Shown here piece by piece: positions 1 to 7,600 of a stretch of DNA of 14,829 nt. Made by a program: the position numbers and the translations under genes. The notes under the pieces were generated by a model. That model worked only from the letters and a program-made list of their open reading frames with translations, ran no database searches and had not been told where the DNA came from. Position 1 is the stretch's first letter; each line of letters begins with the position of its first letter. This DNA is from Rhodoferax sp. UBA4127 (GTDB lineage: Bacteria > Pseudomonadota > Gammaproteobacteria > Burkholderiales > Burkholderiaceae_C). Location of the stretch: positions 211 to 15,039 of the forward strand of contig DFWT01000288.1 in assembly GCA_002381045.1 (NCBI GenBank), given 5' to 3'.

Positions 1-228
1 TCGGTGGTGGCGTCGACCACGGTGCTGGTGCGCCACAACCTGCCGCCGTCGCAGTGGGCGGCCGGCATCAGCGCCTTCACCATCGTGTTTGCGGCTGGCC
101 AGATCGTCGGGCCCACGGTGGTGGGCGCCATTGCCGATGCCGCCGGAGGCCTGGCACGCGGCCTGGTGTTCTCGGCCGTGGCGCTGTGGATGGGCGCGGT
201 GCTGGCCTGGCGGCAGAAGCCGCTTTGA
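1..228 (+). CDS. MFS transporter, C-terminal fragment (YbfB/YjiJ-like), cut by window edge
   Basis: The reading frame is open from base 1 and ends at TGA 226-228, so only the last 75 or so residues are present and the start lies outside the window. The fragment holds two hydrophobic stretches typical of the last two transmembrane helices of a major facilitator transporter. One reads FTIVFAAGQIVGPTVVGAIA and the other follows a Gly-rich loop (DAAGGLARG). The GQ-x-x-GP pattern and the ending with a short basic tail (WRQKPL) resemble the YbfB/YjiJ-type (MFS_4) group, whose substrates are unknown. The gene converges on the glutathione S-transferase gene with only 18 bp between the two stop codons. 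Membership of the MFS is fairly secure; the subfamily is a guess from a short fragment. Confidence 0.7.
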   Translation, partial: SVVASTTVLVRHNLPPSQWAAGISAFTIVFAAGQIVGPTVVGAIADAAGGLARGLVFSAVALWMGAVLAWRQKPL

Positions 229-246
229 TGGCCAGAGCTCAGGCCC

Positions 247-855
247 TTACTTGATGAGGCCTTCCGCCTTCATGGTGGCAATGACCGCCGGGCGGGCTGC
301 CACGCGTGCGCGGTAGGCCGTGAGGTTCTGCAGGTGCGACAGATCGAACCCGACCGGCTTGGCCCAGCCGCTCACGGTGAACAGGTAGGCGTCGGCCACG
401 GTGAACTGCGCGCCCATCAGATAGTCCTTGCCGGCGAGCTGCTGGTCGACGAAAGCCAGGCGCGACATCAAACGCTCCTTGACGGACGCCTTGTATTCGT
501 CGTTCGCGGGGCCGCCAAACAAGGGGCCAAAGCTTTTGTGCAGCTCGGTGCCGATGAAGGTCAGCCATTCCTGCAGTTGGTAGCGCTCAAAGCTGCCCGC
601 TGGGGGCGCCAGCTTTTTGTCGGGTGCCTGATCGGCCAGGTACTGCACGATGGCCGGGCCTTCGCGCAGCGTGCGGCCATCGTCGAGCACCAGAAAGGGC
701 ACGTAGCCGAGCGGGTTGATGGTGTAGTAGTCGGTGCCGTCCGCCAACTTATGTGTTTTGGTCGGGGCGGCAATCGCCTCGAATTTCAAACCAGATTCCT
801 TGAGAACGATGTGTGGCGACAAAGAACAGGCGCCTGGGGAGTAATAAAGCTTCAT
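247..855 (-). CDS. gstA: Glutathione S-transferase (beta class)
   Basis: This 202-residue cytosolic enzyme is predicted to conjugate glutathione to electrophiles. It has the two-domain GST fold: an N-terminal thioredoxin-like domain (about residues 1-80) opening with MKLYYSPGACSLSPH, then an all-helical C-terminal domain (about 87-202). Cys10 and the following Ser sit where beta-class GSTs such as Proteus GST B1-1 carry the active-site cysteine. The segments NPLGYVPFLVLDDG and REGPAIVQYLAD are the glutathione-binding cis-Pro loop and the Glu/Ser-type loop. The ATG at 853-855 was chosen because the family begins with this MKLYY strand and AAGGA (861-865, minus strand) lies 5 bp upstream. The open frame continues to 1236, but that part does not resemble a GST. 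The gene is divergent from the AsmA-like gene. The length is normal for the family. Confidence 0.93.
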   Translation of the reverse strand: MKLYYSPGACSLSPHIVLKESGLKFEAIAAPTKTHKLADGTDYYTINPLGYVPFLVLDDGRTLREGPAIVQYLADQAPDKKLAPPAGSFERYQLQEWLTFIGTELHKSFGPLFGGPANDEYKASVKERLMSRLAFVDQQLAGKDYLMGAQFTVADAYLFTVSGWAKPVGFDLSHLQNLTAYRARVAARPAVIATMKAEGLIK

Positions 856-987
856 GGAGATCCTTAAAAAAACAGCTGGCGTGCCGACTGGCACCTCGCA
901 ATGAGGTCGGATGCTAACTTGGGTAAGACAACCTTGCCAAGCTGTTGGCATGGGTTCGATGGACTCAGGATGCTGGAAAATCGTGAC

Positions 988-2268
988 ATGAAAACTGTGT
1001 TGATCTGGACGCTGCGTGTGGCAGTCGGTGTGCTGGTGTTGGTGGCCTTGCTGGCTTGGGGTGTGCAGCAGTGGCTGGCGTCGGCGGAAGTTCGTTCGCG
1101 CGTAACCCAAGATGCCTCGGAGATGTTGGGCGTGCAGGTGAACCTGACACGCATCGAGCTGCAGTTCTGGCCACAACCGGCTTTGCAGGTACACGAACTG
1201 ACATTGCATACCCAACCCAGCATGACCCTGCAGCAACTGGCTTTGCGCCCTGCCTGGGGCCAGCTGTTGCGTGGGCAGATCCGACTGGCATCCGTCAACG
1301 TACAGGGATTGGTATTGAATCAGCGTGCATTGGACAAACTGATATCGCTACAAAAAGAGAAGCTGTTGTTGCAGTCTGAAAAAGGGCAAGAGGCAAAAAA
1401 TGTTGATGAAAATCTGAATTTGCCAGAGCGAATCGAACTGGGTGGGGTGGAGTGGTTGGACAACCAGGGCAAGCCCACACGCCTGGCGGGTCGGCTACTG
1501 TTCAGCCCCAGCGGTGAACTGGATGCAACCAGTGTCAATGTGCTTAGCGGACAGTTTGAAGGGGCCCAGGTGCAAGTTCAGCGTAGCGGCCCACGTTGGA
1601 CGGTGCTTGCCCGGCTTGCCGGTGGCAGCATCACCGGATGGGTGTCTGCACCTCGGGCACCTGGCGTGGCGCAACCGTTGGTGTTAACTGGTGAATTGCA
1701 GACCCGACAGCTGGAGGTTGGTAGGTTGACCAAACCCGCTGTCCTCAGCGGTGTACTGGAAGCAGACACCACATTGAGCGCCCGCGCGCCGACCTGGGGC
1801 GATGTGGCCGAGCAATTGAAAAGCCAAAGCCGGTTCACTGTGCGCCAGGCGGTAGTGCACGGGTTGGATCTTGAGAAAGCGGTGAGTACCGTTGGCCTGA
1901 GCCGTGGCGGTCAAACTGCGCTGGATGTGCTCACCGGGCAGTTGCAAACCAATGGCACGGACTTGCACTTCAACCAATTGGTTGCAAGCTCAGGGGCGCT
2001 GAGCGCGACAGGGCAAGTCCGGGTTTCGCCCAACGCAGCCTTGAGCGGGCAGGTGCAGGTGGTGGTGGGACCCGCGGCCTTGGGCAAAGCCGTTGGCGTG
2101 CCGCTGGAACTCGGTGGGACCTTGAGCGATCCGCAGGTGTCCCTAACCCGCAGCGCTTTGTTAGGTGCGGCATTGGGCACGGTGGTGATGCCAGGGGTTG
2201 GCACCGGGGCAGGTGCGTCACTGGGGGACCGCCTAGGTACCGAGATAAATAAGATATTTGGTCGTTAG
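988..2268 (+). CDS. AsmA-family envelope protein
   Basis: This 426-residue protein is predicted to be anchored in the inner membrane with the bulk in the periplasm. Residues about 4-27 (VLIWTLRVAVGVLVLVALLA) form an N-terminal signal anchor. The next stretch, ending in VQVNLTRIELQFWPQPALQV, is the beta-rich start typical of AsmA proteins. The C-terminal third (LQTNGTDLHFNQLVASSG, then LGGTLSDPQVSLTR) matches the AsmA C-terminal region, followed by a Gly-rich tail ending in LGTEINKIFGR. Larger AsmA-like proteins (TamB, YhdP) bridge the periplasm and move phospholipid; smaller ones like this are linked to outer-membrane assembly. I chose ATG 988 because the membrane anchor begins there. In-frame ATGs at 970 and 901 would add a polar extension. 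The gene converges on the membrane TIR-like gene and its stop is followed directly by two hairpins. Confidence 0.85.
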   Translation: MKTVLIWTLRVAVGVLVLVALLAWGVQQWLASAEVRSRVTQDASEMLGVQVNLTRIELQFWPQPALQVHELTLHTQPSMTLQQLALRPAWGQLLRGQIRLASVNVQGLVLNQRALDKLISLQKEKLLLQSEKGQEAKNVDENLNLPERIELGGVEWLDNQGKPTRLAGRLLFSPSGELDATSVNVLSGQFEGAQVQVQRSGPRWTVLARLAGGSITGWVSAPRAPGVAQPLVLTGELQTRQLEVGRLTKPAVLSGVLEADTTLSARAPTWGDVAEQLKSQSRFTVRQAVVHGLDLEKAVSTVGLSRGGQTALDVLTGQLQTNGTDLHFNQLVASSGALSATGQVRVSPNAALSGQVQVVVGPAALGKAVGVPLELGGTLSDPQVSLTRSALLGAALGTVVMPGVGTGAGASLGDRLGTEINKIFGR

Positions 2269-2309
2269 CCCTTATTTAGTAAGGGATAAATGCTCTATTT
2301 AACAGAGCA
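2269..2309. repeat. Tandem hairpins / AT-rich repeat element at left edge of the accessory block
   Basis: Immediately after the AsmA stop codon lie two perfect hairpins. CCCTTA (2269-2274) pairs with TAAGGG (2280-2285) across a 5-base loop, and TGCTCT (2291-2296) pairs with AGAGCA (2304-2309) across a 7-base loop. They sit between two convergent genes, so they may slow or end transcription from either side. Neither is followed by a clear T-run, so a classical Rho-independent terminator is doubtful. The sequence words (CCCTT-loop-AAGGG, and TGCT with ATTTAA) recur in the element at 12629-12686, so I read this as a copy of a dispersed repeat. The rest of the gap up to 2352 shows nothing recognisable. 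Confidence 0.5.
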
Positions 2310-2352
2310 GAATAGACCTTGAAATTTCGCCCTGACAACATTGGAAGCCAGT

Positions 2353-3918
2353 TCAGCTTGCTGCGGTGGGTGGGGTGGTAAACAGCGGCGCCAAAACCTC
2401 GTTGGTGGTGAGCGGAGTGTTGCCCAGTTGTTTCAACCAGACAAAGCGCCCGTCTGGCGCTTTTGCCACGGCGGCTTGGGCTGGTATCAACTCTGTCTGA
2501 TCGTTGACTAACACCACCACGCGGTGTAGGCCGGGTAGGCTGGCTAACACCTGCAGTTCATGCAAACACCCTTTGTTTTGCTCGACGAAGTTGCGCAGGT
2601 CCATTAGAACCACGTCGCTGACGCGGATCAATTCGGCCAAGGCCTGCTGCCATGTGGTGTCATGGCAATAACACTCGTTGACGCGAAAGCGCCCTTCTAG
2701 GTCGGGTTGCCATTCAAAGTCCGCCAGGCGGCGTGGGATGTCGGTGGGTGACTGGATGAAGCGTTCAGCTAGCCTGCCGTCAATGAAGGTGAAGATGTCT
2801 TCGGCGTCAATGGTGCGCTCCAGCAAATCGGTGCCGGCGATCAGTACTGTGTTGCCGCTCAAGCGCCAGCGCTCGATCACGCGGTCAAACAGGTCCTGCA
2901 CGTTGGTGTCTTGCTGAAACACCCGCAGCACCAGCAAAGTGGGGGGACGCCCAGAAGGTGCCGCCGTTCTGAACCTCTGCATCAGCCAGGCCGCTAATAG
3001 AATCCACAACAGGGGCAGAAAGCACACCAGCGCGCCCCAGCCGATGTCATGACTTGCCAAAAGCGCGGGGCCAATCAGGGCAATGACCCAGACTGCGGTG
3101 AACAGGTAGAACAGTTCTGAGACCTGCCGTTTCCGGTAGGCACGCGCCAGCCAGCGACCTATTGCCCGGGCCGGCCACCATACCAGCAGCCAAGGTAGCA
3201 GGGCAAACAAAGCGATCACGCCGTTGACGCTCAACAAGCCAGACAGCCAAAAGATGATGGGACTTTGGGCGGCTACGATGGCAAACATCATCTGAACCCC
3301 TATCAGGGAAGAGGCGCAAAACAAGGCCAGTAGTGGGGCAAGCCAGGGGCCAATCGCGCGGGTGGCACCACCCAGACATAGCGCAGTCACCACGAAAATG
3401 GGTATTCCCACATCGATCAACATCCACTTTAGGATCATGGCCGTAGTCACGTTCTCATTGGTTCGCCATGCCAGCATCAATACTGCGAGCCAAAACCACA
3501 CAAACATCGCGCCCACAAAACGCCAACGCGACCAGCGACCAATTACTGCCAACACCGGTAACACCGGCCAAGAATAGGCAACACCCAGTGTCGCGATGAT
3601 CTTGAATGTGATCGGGCCGTCCGAAATGACTTGCAAGATCACTGTGCGGGTTAGCGACATGACCACACTCAGAAACAGAAAGGACAACATAAGTCGACGG
3701 TAGGCGCGTCGGTTGTCTGTGAGCGTGATTCTGGCGCAATCGCCAGTTTTTATTGGGATTGAAGCAAAGGGAGTACTAACTTCGGTGGCGCCTTGGTTTA
3801 CTGGTGCCTGCATGAGGCATTTCATGCTGCGCCGGTAAAGACGTGCCACCAACAACGAACTCAGGACCGCCAGCACGGTTGCGAGTTCGAGAACAGAAAT
3901 GATTTGACCAACCAGCAT
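2353..3918 (-). CDS. Polytopic membrane protein with C-terminal TIR-like domain
   Basis: This 521-residue protein is the last gene of the four-gene minus-strand operon, 26 bp after the M15 peptidase gene. I do not recognise a named family. Hydrophobic segments lie at about residues 1-25, 77-98, 104-126, 133-151, 163-183, 188-216, 220-247, 268-287 and 293-313, giving eight or nine membrane helices. A soluble tail (about 325-521) follows. The tail opens with a beta strand (PPTLLVLRVF), has a helix and second strand (GNTVLIAGTDLLE), and later reads SDVVLMDLRNFVEQ then NKGCLHELQVL. This resembles the strand and C-x-x-E-L helix of TIR domains, placing Glu454 (codon 2557-2559) where TIR NADases have their catalytic glutamate. 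The TIR assignment is a motif-level inference; a nucleotide-binding Rossmann-like domain is the alternative. ATG 3916-3918 is the only sensible start, but its Shine-Dalgarno is weak, suggesting coupling to upstream translation. Confidence 0.6.
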   Translation of the reverse strand: MLVGQIISVLELATVLAVLSSLLVARLYRRSMKCLMQAPVNQGATEVSTPFASIPIKTGDCARITLTDNRRAYRRLMLSFLFLSVVMSLTRTVILQVISDGPITFKIIATLGVAYSWPVLPVLAVIGRWSRWRFVGAMFVWFWLAVLMLAWRTNENVTTAMILKWMLIDVGIPIFVVTALCLGGATRAIGPWLAPLLALFCASSLIGVQMMFAIVAAQSPIIFWLSGLLSVNGVIALFALLPWLLVWWPARAIGRWLARAYRKRQVSELFYLFTAVWVIALIGPALLASHDIGWGALVCFLPLLWILLAAWLMQRFRTAAPSGRPPTLLVLRVFQQDTNVQDLFDRVIERWRLSGNTVLIAGTDLLERTIDAEDIFTFIDGRLAERFIQSPTDIPRRLADFEWQPDLEGRFRVNECYCHDTTWQQALAELIRVSDVVLMDLRNFVEQNKGCLHELQVLASLPGLHRVVVLVNDQTELIPAQAAVAKAPDGRFVWLKQLGNTPLTTNEVLAPLFTTPPTAAS

Positions 3919-3944
3919 CGCTTGGATTTACCAGCTGCTTGGGA

Positions 3945-4640
3945 TCAGGCGATGGCTTGCAAGCCGTCCACGTAGACCAAGCGTCCGCTGGCCGGGTCGG
4001 GCACATAACTCAGGCACTGGCGGCGGTTGGACCCCTGACCTGGCAGGCACAGCGACACATGGACCCAACCGGAGTTGGGGCCCTTGCTCGGGTCGTAACA
4101 CTCGCAGATGATCTGATCAAAGTCGTCCAGGTTGTCACGTGCCCAGGCGGCCAGTTCAAGGGTGGCCATGCCAACGATTTCCAAATCGCAGGCCTCGCCC
4201 CGTGCATGTTGGCTGGTGCTGACCCAGGTGGCGGGCTTGTTTTTGAGCGCTCGCTCCAGCGCTTGGCTGCGGTACACACTGTTGGGTGTGAAGGACCCAA
4301 ACGCCGCACGAACGGGTTGTAAAACCTGGCGCGCAAGGTGAATGGCTGCCCGCAAGTGTTGTTCGTTCGCAAAACCGTTGGGGATACCTTGGCGTGCCGC
4401 TAGCTCAGACTGGGTTAGTTCATAAGCGCGAAAGTTGGGCGCAATCAGGCTGCGCGGCTGGAGGTTGGCCAGTGTGATCTCGTTGACTGGTGTCTGGCTC
4501 AAGTCAAGCGCGCTCTGACCTCTGGCCACAGGTGCTGTTCTGGCAACAGGGGCGGCACGTTTGCGCCGAAACAGCCTGGCCACCGGGGCTTCAGGGATAG
4601 GCTTGGCCAGCACTTTTGCCTTGGGTGCGCGTGGGCTCAT
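3945..4640 (-). CDS. M15-type zinc peptidase (phage-lysin-like peptidoglycan hydrolase)
   Basis: This 231-residue protein has a C-terminal half resembling the Peptidase_M15_3 group, zinc enzymes that cut peptide cross-links in peptidoglycan and are common as phage endolysins. The metal-site motifs are visible: SQHARGEACD (His145 and Asp152) and GWVHVS (His194), with Glu180 in FDQIICE as the likely general base. The sequence NFRAYELTQSELAARQGIPN (about 69-88) is the typical entry to the domain, and SVYRS (121-125) is the conserved strand before the zinc loop. Residues 1-45 are rich in Ala, Pro, Arg and Lys and are not a signal peptide, so the protein has no visible route to the cell wall. Its ATG overlaps the stop of the upstream giant gene by 4 bp (ATGA), with AGGAG at 4649-4653 inside that gene, indicating translational coupling. 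Confidence 0.8.
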   Translation of the reverse strand: MSPRAPKAKVLAKPIPEAPVARLFRRKRAAPVARTAPVARGQSALDLSQTPVNEITLANLQPRSLIAPNFRAYELTQSELAARQGIPNGFANEQHLRAAIHLARQVLQPVRAAFGSFTPNSVYRSQALERALKNKPATWVSTSQHARGEACDLEIVGMATLELAAWARDNLDDFDQIICECYDPSKGPNSGWVHVSLCLPGQGSNRRQCLSYVPDPASGRLVYVDGLQAIA

Positions 4641-7600
4641 GTCAGACTCTCCTGCAAGTGGTCAAGGATGTGGACGGTCAACTTGTCGGTGGGTGCCCAA
4701 AGTGCTTTCAAAAATGCCAGGTTTTCGATCAAGGAGGCAGTTTCGCGCGGGCTACTTGCGCGGCCAATGGCACAGCGGTAGGCGGCCAGCACTGGCGCTG
4801 CCGTCTCGCCCGCGGACGCCTTGGTGCGCCGCTTGGGCTCCCGCAGGCTATGAAGCAACAATTCACTCAGGCTCAAGTCGGCCATACTGGCTGCGTCCCA
4901 GAAATTCGGGTCATCTTCCAGCCGGTGTGCCAGGTCATGCTGCAGATCGGACATCTGCTGATGCAGTGCGGCAGCCTCAACGACCTTGGGACCCCCGAGC
5001 TGGCCAACCAGCAATGTGGCAGCCAGCCAGTTTGTAAAGGCGTAGGTACCAGCTTGTCGAGTGAGTGACAGCTGGTAATGATGGGCCATGTTGGTGAGTG
5101 CGTCGAGCCGCCTGCCACGATCAGATTCGATCAGTGCCAACCGCTTGTAGGCGCTGCCCAGCAAGTTGAGCCGCTCAACAGTCGGTGCTCGGCTGCAGAG
5201 GGTATCCAGGTCAAGTATGGCTGATTCGACTTGTGTCAACTCGCTTTGGCGGACGATTTCGCGCTTCGAATTTGGCAGACGCCTGGCTTTTTGCCATCGC
5301 TCTGCTGCCAAACGCACCCGGAAGTTGGCAAGTTGTTCAATAGCGCGCATCGGGCAATCGCCGCGTTCGCTGTTCAACGCCTTGACCAGCCAGTCCACCG
5401 CTTGTTCCCATTGACCGAGTTCGCCCCAGGCTTGACCCAGCGCGGCGCACACATCGGCACGTCGTTGCCAATTTTCAGACTGGGCTTTGGGAATGCGTGC
5501 CAAGCGACGGGCAATCTTGTCGCCGCCGTGTTCAGCCGCTGCCCCAGCGCGCAGGCCGGCAATCAGGTTGTTCAGGTCGGTGACTAACTCATGCGGTGTG
5601 CCGAAGTCTGGCCATTGTGCTGCTACGGTGCTGCCGTCGCGGTACAAGCGGAAGGCCGGGTCGCCGTAACACTGGTAAGCGCCCCAGGTGTTGACATCCG
5701 GGCAACGTGTCCAGACATCTTCGCGCGCCAGACGCACCGCTTCGCCAAAGGCAAGGCCGTTCAGAAGATGGTGGTAAAAAGTGGCCGCAAAGACTTGCCC
5801 GGCCCGGTCATCTACCGCCCAACCAGCGGCGATGACCGCGCGTACGCCCATTCGTATCAGCTCTTCGCCCAGGTTGGCCGCCAGCCCCAAGCGGTCAAGG
5901 TCGCGCGCGCCATCAACCCGGCCCAAGTGGCAGCAATTGATAAACACCAGTTCAGGCACATAGCGCAGCTGCGCTATGTCGCCAGATGTCAGAAAAGCGT
6001 TGTTGCCAATCACCATACCAGAGATTGGCTTGGTGTTGGCAGCCGCACCCGTTGGCAAGTACTGGTGCACGCCATGCCCGGCCAGATGCACCATGCGCCA
6101 ACTGTTTTTGTGCAGGGACTCCATGATGGGTGTACTGGTCTGGTCAATGCAGTCAAGCACGTCATAGCCTGCGCCACTGAGCTGGTCGGCGACCTGTCTG
6201 GCCTCTTCGCGAGCACCCGGCAGGTCAGAAAAGTCGGTGGCACCGCGCAGGTCCGGATTGCCAATGACCAGAGCTGTGTTACTCAGGCTGTGCACTGGTC
6301 GCTGGCGGAATTCAGTAGTGCGGAACTGGCGCACGAAGCCTGCCGCCACCGCGGGTGGCCTCCCGCCGTTGGACCAGCGGTCCTCCAGCAGTTCCCAAGG
6401 GTAGGGGGCTGTTTTTTTATCGACCATCACCACCAAATTGCCTTGTTGGGGGGAGAGTTCACGCAGGCGCAGTGGCAGCAGCATCTCAAAAAGCGTCCTG
6501 GAGGCTTCCGAGTTTTGACCGGTATTCTGGCTAGCGGACTGAACAAAGCTTTGGGCCAGGGTGAGTTGCCCGGTGGCCAAGGTTTCTTCCGCCCGTGCGC
6601 GGTCGGTCGGAAATATAAAGCGCAGGCGACCTGCATCCTCAGTGATTTCCAAGCGGTGGTACCACTCAGGCGAAGCTTCGAAGCGCACCCGCCGGTGGCC
6701 ACCCTGCCCGGCTTCAACTACGTTGGTCGACCAGCGCACGGCTCCGGCGAGCTTGTCGGATTGAAGGATGCGGCCAAGCGCTTCGGCCGCATTGATGGCC
6801 ACGTCTTCGTAAAGTTCCAGAATTTCCAGCCGGTCAATCAGAACCCTTTGTTCCAGGCCTTGCCCGGCCAGGCGCTGGTTGGCCGCCACGGCGCTTCGAA
6901 TGATGGCTTCCAGCGCATCGCCAACCGGTAGACCGCCTGACCCGGTGCCAACCAACAGACAGGTGACAGCCGCCGAGCGCGGTCGACCCACATCGCCGAA
7001 TCGGTGGTCTGGCCAGTGGGCTACATCCAGAGCGAAACTCAGCAATGCGGAACGCATTGAATCTTCCAATAGACCTGGACTCAAAGCCCCCACTTGCCCC
7101 AACCCGACCACCACTGCACCCTTGGGTTTGGCGGTGGCAGAGTCATTGAGAATCACGGTGTGGCTGCCCAATAGACCAGGGTAGATGCCCAGATCAAGCC
7201 GGCGCGTTAAGGCACCACCCAACTGCCGATCAAGCACGGCCTCAGAACTTAGCACCGAGTCGCCGTGGTAGTGGCCAACGACAACCGGATGCCGTGCAAA
7301 AGCAAGGTCACCGTGCCGAATGGCGATGTCAATGGCGGGAAGCGCCGATTGAGTGCTGTCTTCATTCGTTGGGGCTTGGCCAGACAGCCCAAAACCCCCG
7401 ATGTCGCCAGCAGTTGGAATGCCGTCGATGGAGGGCGTGTCGGGCAGGATAAAGCGCGCCTCGTCGCCAGCACCACGGGCTTGAGCGCTCGGGGTACTGG
7501 GCAGCAGCGTGGTCTGACCATTGACCAGCAGGTCCAGGTAGCCGGGAAAGGCTTTGGCCTGCGCGCACAGGGCGTCGTGAGCTGTGTTCTCCGCATACCA

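Noticed and set aside
225..262. GGCC...GGCC hairpin between the MFS and GST stops as terminator
   Set aside because: The stem is only 4 bp with no T-run; it is too weak to call.
901..987. Earlier ATG starts (901 and 970) for the AsmA-like protein
   Set aside because: They would put a polar extension before the signal anchor; the AsmA family starts almost directly with the hydrophobic helix, as at 988.
856..1236. Upstream extension of the glutathione S-transferase frame
   Set aside because: The added residues do not resemble any GST, overlap the AsmA gene on the other strand, and the ATG at 855 has a good ribosome site and the family N-terminus.
2263..2352. Rho-independent terminator after the AsmA gene
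   Set aside because: The hairpins are real but have no run of T on either side, so I list them as a repeat rather than a terminator.
5591..6931. 446-codon plus-strand open frame opposite the CHAT region
   Set aside because: It lies wholly antisense to the giant gene, shows no recognisable motif, is rich in scattered His, Gln and Cys, and the minus-strand frame has clear CHAT catalytic motifs. It is a GC-rich shadow.
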